The translations under genes were made by a program, and so were the position numbers. The notes under the pieces were generated by a model, which saw only the letters and a program-made list of their open reading frames with translations, had not been told where the DNA came from and did no database searches. This document shows, one piece after another, positions 1 to 8,548 of a stretch of DNA of 64,000 bases. The stretch is from Synergistaceae bacterium (GTDB taxonomy: Bacteria > Synergistota > Synergistia > Synergistales > Aminobacteriaceae): assembly GCA_017405525.1 (NCBI GenBank), contig JAFRAH010000010.1, forward strand, positions 124,001-188,000, written 5' to 3'. The first letter of the stretch is position 1, and each line of letters opens with the position of its first letter.

Positions 1-2
1 CC

Positions 3-797
3 TCGCTCGTTGGCCCTGCAGGTACAGGCAAGAGCCACAGGGCAGTGATGACGGCGAAACAGAACGGTATAGACGTGATAATTGATGACGGCCTCGTAAT
101 CTCACGCGGGAGGATTCTTGCAGGACGGAGCGCAAAATCTGAGGTCAACAGGTTACGGGCAATCAAGCGCGCAATATTTGAGTACCCCGAACACAGGGAT
201 GAAGTGGTGAACTACCTGACGAAGAACCCTCCCGAAAAAATCATGATACTTGCCACGTCTGACGAGATGGTCGCGAAAATCACATCAAGGCTCGGACTTA
301 ATCCCCCCTCAAAGACAATCAGGATAACCGAAATATCTTCACCCGAAGAGATCGAGGCGGCATTACGTGAACGAAAGGAGAAGAAGCAGCACGTTGTCCC
401 GGTGGCGAAGGCACAAATACAGCACAATTTCGCGGGAAAGCTCGTGAGCCAGATACGAGGTTTCTTCAAGGGCAGGGAGAAGGACGAATCACGCAACACA
501 ATCGTCAAGCCACTGTTCAGCTTTAACGGGAAGGTAACTATCGGCTCGGACGCAATACTGGAGATGAGCAGGAAGCTGTTAGAGCTCGGCGACCACGTCA
601 GGAAAATACGAAGCCTCGACATTGAGACCTATGATGACAGAATTTCACTCAGTGCATCAATAGACCTAAACCTCAGCGGAAGGAGCGCGTTGTCAATCGC
701 AAAGACGTTGCAGAAAAAAATCAGAATGGGCTTGAGCTACTTCACAGGAATGGAAATCAGGCAGGTAAACATAAAAGTGAACGAGATATTTCTATGA
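3..797 (+). CDS. P-loop protein with C-terminal Asp23/Gls24-like domain (5' truncated)
   Basis: The frame is open from base 3, so the gene begins before the window. Seen: a Walker A motif GPAGTGKS at visible residues 4-11, a basic middle region, and a final stretch of about 87 residues (from about visible residue 178) with the alternating beta/helix pattern of Asp23/Gls24 or AmaP-type alkaline-shock domains. Known: Asp23 domains in other bacteria are linked to envelope stress and sit at the membrane, but I see no membrane segment here. The combination of an N-terminal nucleotide-binding loop and this C-terminal domain is unusual. The gene ends in an ATGA overlap with the downstream glycosylase, so the two are translationally coupled. 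The P-loop is clear; the Asp23 assignment rests on pattern resemblance and function is unknown. Confidence 0.6.
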   Translation, partial: SLVGPAGTGKSHRAVMTAKQNGIDVIIDDGLVISRGRILAGRSAKSEVNRLRAIKRAIFEYPEHRDEVVNYLTKNPPEKIMILATSDEMVAKITSRLGLNPPSKTIRITEISSPEEIEAALRERKEKKQHVVPVAKAQIQHNFAGKLVSQIRGFFKGREKDESRNTIVKPLFSFNGKVTIGSDAILEMSRKLLELGDHVRKIRSLDIETYDDRISLSASIDLNLSGRSALSIAKTLQKKIRMGLSYFTGMEIRQVNIKVNEIFL

Positions 798-1390
798 CTA
801 TCGACATTAATACGGCATGGGATGAACTGAAGCGCAGGGTCTCCGAGTGCCAGAAGTGCAGGCTGTGCGAGAAGAGACGGAATACAGTTTTCGGCGAGGG
901 CCCGGAAACTGACTGCAGGGTTGTGGTCATCGGTGAGGCTCCCGGTGCTGACGAGGACATTATAGGCCGTCCGTTTGTCGGCAAGGCAGGCCAGCTCCTC
1001 AACAGCATACTGGAACAGGGCGGAAATATCCCACGAAGCAGCCTCTACATCACCAACACCGTAAAGTGCCGCCCACCCGAAAACAGGAATCCCACCAAAG
1101 ACGAGGTACAAGCCTGCAGTGAGTTCCTTGAAGCTCAGTTATTGCTGCTCCACCCGGATATAGTCGTAACGCTCGGCAACGTTCCGACACAGGCACTTCT
1201 TGGCACGAAGCAAGGCATCTCGAACTTGCGCGGGCAGTGGCTGGAGTGGCGGGGTATAAGACTTCTCCCAATGTATCACCCCAGCTACTTGCTCAGGAAC
1301 GACTCAAGGGCTCAGGGAAGTCCGAAATATCAGACATGGCAGGACGTTAAGGCACTCAAGGCAGAAATCGACAAGTTACCCAAACTATAA
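794..1390 (+). CDS. Uracil-DNA glycosylase, family 4 (Fe-S)
   Basis: This enzyme removes uracil from DNA to start base-excision repair. Family features seen: the active-site motif GEAPGADED at residues 47-55, the second motif HPSYLLR starting at His162, and four cysteines (C19, C22, C92, C108) in the positions that ligate the [4Fe-4S] cluster of family 4 enzymes. The length of 198 residues is usual. The ATG overlaps the stop of the upstream gene (ATGA). It lies in a run leading into uppS, cdsA and dxr, a housekeeping arrangement with no obvious functional link to repair. The assignment is secure at family level. Confidence 0.93.
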   Translation: MTIDINTAWDELKRRVSECQKCRLCEKRRNTVFGEGPETDCRVVVIGEAPGADEDIIGRPFVGKAGQLLNSILEQGGNIPRSSLYITNTVKCRPPENRNPTKDEVQACSEFLEAQLLLLHPDIVVTLGNVPTQALLGTKQGISNLRGQWLEWRGIRLLPMYHPSYLLRNDSRAQGSPKYQTWQDVKALKAEIDKLPKL

Positions 1391-1404
1391 GGAGCTGAAA
1401 TATT

Positions 1405-2103
1405 TTGACGGACACAAAGATACCCCGGCATCTTGCAGTAATTCTTGATGGCAATGGACGCTGGGCAAAGAGCAGGCATCTTCCCCGCCTCATGGGACAC
1501 AGGGCAGGAGTACGAAGGCTTGAGGACATGGTCAGGCTCGTGAAGCGCGAAGGTATACGCTACTTCTCGGTGTATGCATTCTCCACGGAGAACTGGAACA
1601 GGCCGGTGATGGAAGTTACGGGGCTTATGCGTCTTTTCGAGTACTACCTCCGCAAGAAGATCAAGGAGATCAAGGAGGAAGGCGCGCGTTTACGTTTCTG
1701 CGGGAGGAAGGATAGGATACCCGAAAAGATATTGAGCCTCATGGAGTGGTCAGAAGACTACACGAAGGACGAGAAGATACTTGACTTCATCGTGTGCCTG
1801 AATTACGGCGGGAGGGCTGAAATTCTCGACGCTGTGAACTCAATCATTGCCGGGAACCCAACAGCCCCCATCACAGAACAAGACCTGAAGAATCACCTCT
1901 ACCTCCCTGATGTCCCAGACCCTGACCTGATTATACGGACAAGCGGCGAATTAAGGCTGAGTAATTTCTGGTTATGGGAGAGCGCATACAGTGAGTACTA
2001 CTTCACCGATAAGTACTGGCCTGATTTTGGCGAGGCTGAACTCAAGAAGGCACTTGCAGATTACGCAGGAAGGGAGCGTCGCTATGGCGGGCTTAAAGGC
2101 TGA
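1405..2103 (+). CDS. uppS: Isoprenyl transferase (undecaprenyl diphosphate synthase)
   Basis: This is a cis-prenyltransferase that condenses isopentenyl diphosphate onto farnesyl diphosphate to make the C55 lipid carrier for peptidoglycan and glycan export. Seen: the substrate motif DGNGRWA at residues 15-21 with the catalytic Asp15, the YAFSTENWNRP segment, and the C-terminal RTSGELRLSNF block. The length of 232 residues is typical. The start is TTG at 1405, placed by an AAGGAG ribosome site at 1389-1394. It is followed with overlap by cdsA and then dxr, the conserved uppS-cdsA-dxr order of many bacteria. Confidence 0.96.
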   Translation: MTDTKIPRHLAVILDGNGRWAKSRHLPRLMGHRAGVRRLEDMVRLVKREGIRYFSVYAFSTENWNRPVMEVTGLMRLFEYYLRKKIKEIKEEGARLRFCGRKDRIPEKILSLMEWSEDYTKDEKILDFIVCLNYGGRAEILDAVNSIIAGNPTAPITEQDLKNHLYLPDVPDPDLIIRTSGELRLSNFWLWESAYSEYYFTDKYWPDFGEAELKKALADYAGRERRYGGLKG

Positions 2104-2914
2104 TACAGAATTACGGTTGCGAACCCTCAGCAGTATAGGAATAGTCATTGCGATAATCGGAGGGATAAATTACGGGGGCTTATTGTGGACGGCAATAGGG
2201 GGAATAATAATGCTCTCCTCACTCTCAGAATATTACCGCCTCATCACCAAGCTCAAAGGAATGCGAATATCTCCGGGCATCGGGTATATATTCTCCCTAG
2301 CGTTTCTCATTGCGGCCATGAAGGACAACCCACAACCCATAATGCTGGCGATGATTCTTGCGTTGTGTGTGTGTACGGTATTTGCGGCAGAGGTCTTCAG
2401 GCGGCAGATGACCAGGGGAACTAGCTACGCAATCATGAATGCCGGGGGTGTCGTGTCGGGGGTGCTCTATATCGCCGTGCCGTGGACGTGCATGATTGTC
2501 CTTCGGGATTATGCGTTCGGCCGTCAGGTGCTGATTACTCTTTTCGTGTGCACTTGGGGCTGTGATGTCGGGGCATATATCGGCGGAAAGATGTTCGGGA
2601 CGGTCAAGCTCTGCGAACACGTAAGCCCGGGAAAAACAGTTCAAGGGTTCATTGCCGGGATTATAGGCAGCCTCATAACCAACGCAATAGCTACATATGC
2701 CTTTAGCCTACCAGCATATCCCCTAATGCTTATTGGGTTCATATGCGGGATATTCGGGCAGTTGGGAGACCTTGCAGAGTCCCTCATCAAGCGCGAGGCA
2801 GGCGAGAAAGATTCAGGGCACTTAATCCCCGGACATGGGGGAATGCTTGACCGTTTCGACAGCATATTGTTCAACGGCCTCCTGACGTACCTTGTTCTGA
2901 GGGTGATACTGTGA
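2084..2914 (+). CDS. cdsA: Phosphatidate cytidylyltransferase (CDP-diglyceride synthase)
   Basis: This integral membrane enzyme makes CDP-diacylglycerol from CTP and phosphatidic acid, feeding the pssA/psd products encoded at 25310-26688. Seen: several hydrophobic segments and the C-terminal family signature around PGHGGMLDRFDS, followed by a last membrane helix. A longer open frame begins at 1991, but the ATG at 2084 has an AGGAAGGGAG ribosome site just before it and gives a normal membrane N-terminus. It overlaps the end of uppS by 20 bases and the start of dxr by 4 bases. Confidence 0.94.
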   Translation: MAGLKADTELRLRTLSSIGIVIAIIGGINYGGLLWTAIGGIIMLSSLSEYYRLITKLKGMRISPGIGYIFSLAFLIAAMKDNPQPIMLAMILALCVCTVFAAEVFRRQMTRGTSYAIMNAGGVVSGVLYIAVPWTCMIVLRDYAFGRQVLITLFVCTWGCDVGAYIGGKMFGTVKLCEHVSPGKTVQGFIAGIIGSLITNAIATYAFSLPAYPLMLIGFICGIFGQLGDLAESLIKREAGEKDSGHLIPGHGGMLDRFDSILFNGLLTYLVLRVIL

Positions 2915-4020
2915 TGATCAACGTGGGAGTAATCGGGGCAACCGGCAGTGTAGGCAGCTCAGTGATGTCGGTCTGCGGGTCATGGCCGGAGAAAATCCGG
3001 GTGAAGGCACTTGCGGCAAACAAACGCTCGGAAAAATTGCTGCAGCTTGCGGAAAAATTCAGCGTCAGGAAAATTTATCCCTACGAGGAATACGGGGATG
3101 AAGGGCTTGAACTCATTGCGTCAGACCCGGAGATTGAGCACGTTGTGTTCGCGTCATCAGGTACGGCGGCAATCAAGGCACTCTGTACGGCACTCAAGGC
3201 AGGAAAGACGGTATCACTCGCCAACAAGGAGAGCATAGTAGTTGCAGGAAGGTGGGTAATGCCCCTCGTGAAGTTCCCCGACCAGCTCCGGCCTCTGGAC
3301 AGTGAGCACAATGCAATCTGGCAGTGTCTTCATGGTGAGGGCAAGGAGTTCGTGAGGAAGATATACCTGACTGCATCGGGGGGGCCGTTCAGGGAGTTCA
3401 CGAGCGAGGAACTGAAGAGTGTTACGCCTGAGATGGCATTGCGTCATCCAGTGTGGGACATGGGGGCGAAAATCACAATCGACAGTGCCACCCTCATGAA
3501 CAAGGGAATAGAGCTCATCGAGGCAATGTACTTGTTCAGTCTTGAGGCAGGACAGGTTGACGCTCTGGTTTCGCCGGGGTCATTCGTTCACGGGCTGGTC
3601 GAGTTCGAGGACGGGAGCGTGAAGATGCTTGCTGCTGAGCCCGATATGAAGCTGCCTACCGCATCGTGCCTTTTCTGGCCTGAGAGACATTTCCCCAGCC
3701 CTGAGTTCAGGAGGCCGTCATACAGCGTTCATGATGTGAGGTTCGAGGAGCCTGACGCTGTGAGGTTCCCGGCCATGAGGATAGCCCGCGAGGTTATGAG
3801 GCTGAAGGGTGCATATCCTGCGGTTCTTGTGGGGGCTGACGAGGCGGCTGTGAGTATGTTCCTTGAGGGGAGGATAGGGTTTGCGGAGATTGCCGGGGTT
3901 GTTGAGGAGACGTTAAGCGCGAGGGAATGGCAGAGTCCTGCGAGCCTTGAGGAGGCTGTGGGGCTTGTTGAGGCAGGCAGGAGGGTGGCCTTGGGGCTTG
4001 TGGGGAAGGCTGAGGGGTAG
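2911..4020 (+). CDS. dxr: 1-deoxy-D-xylulose 5-phosphate reductoisomerase
   Basis: This NADPH-dependent enzyme makes methylerythritol phosphate in the MEP isoprenoid pathway, upstream of the prenyl donors used by uppS. Seen: the dinucleotide-binding loop GATGSVGSS at residues 9-17, ANKESIV, SEHNAIWQC (metal and substrate binding), and HPVWDMGAKITIDSATLMNK. The length of 369 residues is slightly short but complete. It starts at GTG 2911, overlapping the cdsA stop; ATG 2914 is an alternative. In many bacteria rseP follows dxr. Here the operon stops and an oppositely oriented glycosyltransferase comes within 5 bases. Confidence 0.96.
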   Translation: MMINVGVIGATGSVGSSVMSVCGSWPEKIRVKALAANKRSEKLLQLAEKFSVRKIYPYEEYGDEGLELIASDPEIEHVVFASSGTAAIKALCTALKAGKTVSLANKESIVVAGRWVMPLVKFPDQLRPLDSEHNAIWQCLHGEGKEFVRKIYLTASGGPFREFTSEELKSVTPEMALRHPVWDMGAKITIDSATLMNKGIELIEAMYLFSLEAGQVDALVSPGSFVHGLVEFEDGSVKMLAAEPDMKLPTASCLFWPERHFPSPEFRRPSYSVHDVRFEEPDAVRFPAMRIAREVMRLKGAYPAVLVGADEAAVSMFLEGRIGFAEIAGVVEETLSAREWQSPASLEEAVGLVEAGRRVALGLVGKAEG

Positions 4021-4024
4021 AGCC

Positions 4025-5008
4025 CTATGCGTCTTCCCTCATCATCTCGAGGAGAGTCCTGCCTTCCGGGCGGGTGTTGTACTCCTCAAGCAGTGCCTTG
4101 ATCTGAATATCATTGCCGCCTTGATGGTCATTGAAATAATGTAGAGCTTCTTCTTGGCTATAAGGTATTAAGTTCCCCATTACTCCATTCCCATTGGAGG
4201 CAGGGACTGCTCTAGTGTTATTCATGACCTCCATGAATTTTAGCCATACGTCATCAGCTTTTGGACATAACTTTTTCATTGCCTCAACGTTGAAGACTTC
4301 GGGATGAAGTGAATGAGGAGGATACAGGACTCCACCTACTCCAGCTAAAAAATAGGTGTGGGATTCATGACCTTTACTATTTACATAAGCATATTCCCAG
4401 TCTGCAATGCTTTTTATGTTGCCATCATGATTAAATGTCATCTTTGTACAGTATATTCCTGTTACGCATGAAGGATGTTGTATGTATGACTCATATAGTA
4501 TCTTGATAATATGGCGACTGTAAATATAATCATCATCGAATGTAATCACGATGTCTTCTGGGTATTCCTTCATTGTGTAGAAATACTTTGTGTGGGGCTT
4601 CAAGTCTTCAGGGCAGAATTTCACTTCAACGCCACATTCTTCCAGCTCATCAAAAATTTTGGGTAGCTTTTTATCAGGGAACTTATCCTCACCAAGCCAG
4701 AGTATTATCTTGTCGGGCTTCATCGTCTGGTTCAGGAGGGAGGCTATTGCATAGGGGACAATTTCAATCCTTCCAGGGTAACTCGTCAGTGAGGCTATGA
4801 TCTTCTTGGGACGCTGTTCGGTCGTGTTGAGGCCATTATGGTTGAGCTTGAAAGATAATTTGAACAGATACCAATTGACAAAACTTTTTGCACAACGTAA
4901 TAAACACACTAATCGATGTGCAGGGCGATGGATAATTGGATACTTTCTGACCTTATACCTTATGGTGTCAATCAGAGCACATTGCCACACATCATTCGAC
5001 CTTGCCAT
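4025..5008 (-). CDS. Glycosyltransferase, GT-A type
   Basis: This is a 327-residue protein with a basic N-terminal 60 residues and then a GT-A-like domain. Seen: a start of domain LTSYPGR, the QTMKPDKIILWL strand, and an acidic metal-binding cluster FDDDY near residue 150, as expected for the DxD motif of nucleotide-sugar transferases. Acceptor and donor cannot be told. The start ATG at 5008 has an AAGGAAGGAG ribosome site. The gene is visibly richer in A+T than dxr and recN on either side, which suggests an acquired surface-glycan gene at the end of the dcd-nadK-recN operon. The class is supported; the exact family is not. Confidence 0.7.
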   Translation of the reverse strand: MARSNDVWQCALIDTIRYKVRKYPIIHRPAHRLVCLLRCAKSFVNWYLFKLSFKLNHNGLNTTEQRPKKIIASLTSYPGRIEIVPYAIASLLNQTMKPDKIILWLGEDKFPDKKLPKIFDELEECGVEVKFCPEDLKPHTKYFYTMKEYPEDIVITFDDDYIYSRHIIKILYESYIQHPSCVTGIYCTKMTFNHDGNIKSIADWEYAYVNSKGHESHTYFLAGVGGVLYPPHSLHPEVFNVEAMKKLCPKADDVWLKFMEVMNNTRAVPASNGNGVMGNLIPYSQEEALHYFNDHQGGNDIQIKALLEEYNTRPEGRTLLEMMREDA

Positions 5009-5045
5009 AAGCGATAATTGCTCCTTCCTTGTGATCTGTTTGTGA

Positions 5046-6629
5046 TTATACCATACCCAAAAGTATTTTCGCGTGCTCCTGAGCCTCCGTCATATCCGGC
5101 GACCCCGAAAGCATCCGCGCAATCTCCCTCACCCTCTCTTCACCGTCAATCCTCCGCATCACTGACTCACCCCCTGAACGCTGTATCAGTATGTGCGAGT
5201 CCCCAAGTGCCGCAATAGATGCCTCGTGCGTTACCAGTATCACCTGACACTTCCGGGCCAAGTTCCTGAGCTGCAGACCCGACAATACCGCCGCACGTCC
5301 ACCAAGCCCGGCCTCGACCTCATCGAACACAATCACAGGAGGCAGCCACTCATCAGGCAGGGACATCTGCAGAGCGAGCAATAGCCTGCTCAGTTCACCG
5401 CCTGATGCTATCTTCTCCACTCGCCCGGATCTTGAGCCGTCGCTTAACGTGAACTCCACATCATCAGCCCCGTCATGCCTCAACTTCTGGAGGCCGGTAA
5501 AACTTATCCCGAAGGTTATTCCCCCCATGGCCAGCTCAGACAGCACGGAGTTGACACGTTCGGTGAGGATTTCCGCCGCTTCATGACGTGAACGACGTAT
5601 CTCCATCGCCAGCTCATTGGCCTTCTTCTTCTCCGCAAGTGAACGAGACGACAACCCTTCAAGCTCCGTGTAGCTCTTCTCCAGCCACTCAAGATTAGCG
5701 TAGATGTCATCACAATACGCCTGGAGCTCAGACTCATTCGGGATATTGCAGAGCCTCTTGAGCCGCCTCAATGCCCCAAGCCTTGCCTCTGTAGCCTCAC
5801 GCAACGAAGCGTCCTCCTCTTCACTTCCCATCAGGCCATGAAGCCCCTTCACCGCATCGTGAAGAACCTCAAGCGAACGCCTCACGTCATCAGCAAGGTC
5901 ATCACTCATGACCCCGTAGAGCTCCTCAAAGCACGCCTCAGCATTCCCGATAATGCCACGTTCAGACAGGCCGCCGGTCAACGCGTCAAGACTCTCACGT
6001 GCTCGTTCACGCCTCGTTATTCTGTGGGTTATGTCTGATAGTTCGTTCTCAAGCCTCATCTCTAGGCCGGGCTCTGGTCTTGCGGTCTTCATGAGGGCGA
6101 AAATCTCGCGGGCATTGGCATATTTCCGTTCAATCTCACTGCGGCGTTTCCTTACTGCCCGGAGCTCTGCACTGCTTGTTCTTGCCTTGCTGAATACCTC
6201 ACGGAACGCCGGGACTACTTCAGACTTCACATTAAGCGGCAAACATGAGTCGAGCATCTCAAGCTGTCTTTGGGGGTCAAGAAGCTCCATCTGTGCGAAC
6301 TGGCTCTGTATTCTGACGAGGGCACTGACCTTTTCGCCGCACTCACTCAGTCCCACAGTAACACCGTCAATTTTTGCCCGGGATCTTCCTGTGCTGAGTA
6401 TCTCGCGGGTTATTGCGGCCTCAGTGAACACTGCCTCGACACTTCCGCGTTCCTCACCTGCACGGATGAACTTAACGCCTCCCCTGCCGCCGGTCAAAAG
6501 CTCAAGGGAACGCACAACGCTCGACTTCCCTGCGCCGCTCTCGCCGGTTATGACGTTGAGCCCCGGAGCGAACTCTAGGACTGCCTCACGTATCCCGCCT
6601 ATGTTCCTGATGCCTAATCTCTCAATCAA
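5046..6629 (-). CDS. recN: DNA repair protein RecN
   Basis: This is an SMC-like ATPase of double-strand break repair. Seen: Walker A GESGAGKS at residues 29-36, a long helical middle section expected to form the coiled coil, the ABC signature SGGELSRLL and the Walker B segment IVFDEVEAGLGG in the C-terminal third. The 527 residues are slightly shorter than most RecN proteins. It starts with TTG at 6629, where TTGA overlaps the nadK stop. The nadK-recN pairing is conserved in many bacteria. Confidence 0.95.
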   Translation of the reverse strand: MIERLGIRNIGGIREAVLEFAPGLNVITGESGAGKSSVVRSLELLTGGRGGVKFIRAGEERGSVEAVFTEAAITREILSTGRSRAKIDGVTVGLSECGEKVSALVRIQSQFAQMELLDPQRQLEMLDSCLPLNVKSEVVPAFREVFSKARTSSAELRAVRKRRSEIERKYANAREIFALMKTARPEPGLEMRLENELSDITHRITRRERARESLDALTGGLSERGIIGNAEACFEELYGVMSDDLADDVRRSLEVLHDAVKGLHGLMGSEEEDASLREATEARLGALRRLKRLCNIPNESELQAYCDDIYANLEWLEKSYTELEGLSSRSLAEKKKANELAMEIRRSRHEAAEILTERVNSVLSELAMGGITFGISFTGLQKLRHDGADDVEFTLSDGSRSGRVEKIASGGELSRLLLALQMSLPDEWLPPVIVFDEVEAGLGGRAAVLSGLQLRNLARKCQVILVTHEASIAALGDSHILIQRSGGESVMRRIDGEERVREIARMLSGSPDMTEAQEHAKILLGMV

Positions 6630-7495
6630 TCCTGTGTACCCTTCAGCGAACCCCAGCCGAGTTTTTCCCGGACAATGTCGAGGAAGTGTCGGCCTGGAAG
6701 GTTAACCGTCCGTATCTTCTTCGTCCTCGAAAGCCTGACCTCTATCCTGTCGCCGGGGAAGACCTCATAGGCCAGCTGTCCGTCCTGAGTCAGCATCAAG
6801 TCCCGTGATACTCCGCGGGGGATCAGGGTTATCGTGTTGTTGTCGGCGGCAGTCAGTGGACGTGAATAGAGAGTGTGTGCACAGAGCGGGGCAAGTATCA
6901 TCGCGTTCATGTGAGGTGGGATTATCGGGCCTCCTGCTGAGAGTGCGTAGGCTGTTGAACCTGTGGGTGTCGAGACTATTACCCCATCAGCAGGAAGGAC
7001 GCAGAAAAACTTGTCGTCAAACTTTATCTCTATGTGAACGAGACGGGCTATTGCGTTTGTCGTGAGGACTATATCATTGAGGGCGTATATCCTGTGCAGC
7101 GGTGAGTCGTCGTGATAGAGAATGCACCTCAGCACACGGCGTTCAAGTACGTCAAAATTATCGTGAAGTATATTCGTCAGGTCGTGTTCGTATTCGTCAG
7201 GTCTGCTTGAGGCAAGAAACCCAAGATGTCCCAGATTTATGCCGTGAAGGATTATGTCCGTGCCCATGATGTAGCGTGCCGCCCGGAGGAACGTACCATC
7301 ACCCCCGACTACTACAGCCAGCTTTACGGTCTTCAGCCACTGCTCATCATCGAGTCCTGCTGTAGTGAGCGCGCTTGCTTCCTGATGTGGCAATAGGAAC
7401 GGGCAGCCGTTATCCTTCCCCCACTGCAGGAGCTTCACGGCCATGTTCAGGGCTTCAGGCTTCCGAAGGTTCACTATCATTCCTAAGTCTTTCAC
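6626..7495 (-). CDS. nadK: NAD kinase
   Basis: This enzyme phosphorylates NAD to NADP. Seen: the diagnostic GGDGT loop at residues 64-68, the LNDIVLT segment near residue 140, and the PTGSTAYALSAGGP substrate loop near residue 178. The length of 289 residues is typical. The GTG start at 7495 has an AGAGGAG ribosome site at normal spacing. The stop overlaps the recN start by 4 bases, so the two are coupled. Confidence 0.95.
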   Translation of the reverse strand: MKDLGMIVNLRKPEALNMAVKLLQWGKDNGCPFLLPHQEASALTTAGLDDEQWLKTVKLAVVVGGDGTFLRAARYIMGTDIILHGINLGHLGFLASSRPDEYEHDLTNILHDNFDVLERRVLRCILYHDDSPLHRIYALNDIVLTTNAIARLVHIEIKFDDKFFCVLPADGVIVSTPTGSTAYALSAGGPIIPPHMNAMILAPLCAHTLYSRPLTAADNNTITLIPRGVSRDLMLTQDGQLAYEVFPGDRIEVRLSRTKKIRTVNLPGRHFLDIVREKLGWGSLKGTQD

Positions 7496-7526
7496 GGCGT
7501 TGTGTGTCTCCTCTCGAAGTTCGGGG

Positions 7527-7913
7527 CTATACCGTTATCTCTACCTGGTTGCCCTCAATGCCGATAATGCAGCTCTCATAGTAGCCGTCCCCTGTAGTTC
7601 TTGGGCCGCTCTCAACACGATAGCCGTCCTCCTTGAGCCTCGCAGTGAGTGAGTCAACCTTCTCCTTGCTCCCTACACTGAGGGCAATGTGAATGTAGCC
7701 TGTCCTGTCTCTGCCTTTGGGGTCGTCAGTCATTCCGGGCTTGGTCATGAGTTCGAGCCTTGCCCCGCCGTCCGGGAAAGTCAGGAAGTACGAGCGGAAC
7801 TGTATGGCGTTCTCGTAGTAATTCTCTGTGGTCTCTGCCTCAAAATACTTCACGAAGAAATTTTTTGCTGCCTCAAGGTCATTCACATAGACTGCAACAT
7901 GCTCAATCTTCAT
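7527..7913 (-). CDS. VOC-family (glyoxalase/bleomycin-resistance-like) protein
   Basis: This is a 128-residue single vicinal-oxygen-chelate domain. Seen: the N-terminal HVAVYVNDLEAAKNFF pattern, the central SYFLTFPDGGARLELM strand, HIALSV, and the terminal NQVEITV strand. His4, Glu in RLELM, His in YIHIA and the Glu near the C terminus (QVEI) are candidate metal ligands, as in glyoxalase I. The substrate is not deducible. It lies 31 bases before nadK and after dcd on the same strand. An AGGAG ribosome site precedes ATG 7913. Confidence 0.85.
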   Translation of the reverse strand: MKIEHVAVYVNDLEAAKNFFVKYFEAETTENYYENAIQFRSYFLTFPDGGARLELMTKPGMTDDPKGRDRTGYIHIALSVGSKEKVDSLTARLKEDGYRVESGPRTTGDGYYESCIIGIEGNQVEITV

Positions 7914-7951
7914 TAATCTTTTCTCCTGTCATTAAATGGAACGAGTGATAA

Positions 7952-8476
7952 TTATATCGTACCGAACTCCTTGTATAACATGCTGGCCTGAATGCCCTTG
8001 TTGTTCTGGTATTTCCCTGACGTGTAGCGTTCATAGGGCTGTGTTATCGTGTGGTAGTATATCTGCGCTATCTGCACCCCCGCATAAATCCTCACGGGCT
8101 GGACACAGAACAGCTCAAGCGTCCAGTACCCCGCAAACCCAACATCCCCGAACCCTGCCGTAACATGAATGCATATTCCCAGCCTCCCGATTGAGCTCCT
8201 CCCCTCAAGCATGGGAATGTAGCCTTCAGTTTTCGTGTACTCTTCAGTTCGTCCTAGGTATAGATGACCAGGCTCAAGGGTAAAACCTTCAGGGGGTATC
8301 ATGATTTTCCGGGAAGGGTTATCGTGTTTCATGTCTAGCGTGTCATTCACATACACTAAAAGCTCATCATGAAGGGACAAGTTATAGCTGTTGGGATTTA
8401 GGCGGGACTCGTTGAAGGGGTCTATCACTATCTCATGGCCGATGTGTTTCTTTATCTCAAGTCCTGAAAGTATCAA
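7952..8476 (-). CDS. dcd: dCTP deaminase
   Basis: This enzyme deaminates dCTP to dUTP for thymidylate supply. Seen: the family signature EGRSSIGRLGI at residues 91-101, a predicted catalytic Glu121 in the WTLELF segment, and the trimer-type C-terminal IYYHTITQPYERYTSGKYQ stretch. The 174 residues match the family. The start is TTG at 8476, fixed by a strong AAAGGAGG ribosome site 11 bases upstream. It could be mono- or bifunctional (with dUTPase); the sequence alone does not settle this. It is the first gene of the minus-strand run through recN. Confidence 0.93.
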   Translation of the reverse strand: MILSGLEIKKHIGHEIVIDPFNESRLNPNSYNLSLHDELLVYVNDTLDMKHDNPSRKIMIPPEGFTLEPGHLYLGRTEEYTKTEGYIPMLEGRSSIGRLGICIHVTAGFGDVGFAGYWTLELFCVQPVRIYAGVQIAQIYYHTITQPYERYTSGKYQNNKGIQASMLYKEFGTI

Positions 8477-8548
8477 CTGTGCTTAGTCCTCCTTTTTGCG
8501 CTGATATAATAATACAAATTCACGAAAGGCAAAATTTCACTTCTCATC

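Noticed and set aside
5953-6705. A 250-residue plus-strand ORF antisense to recN
   Set aside because: It is the opposite-strand shadow of a clear RecN coding region and has no motif or ribosome site.
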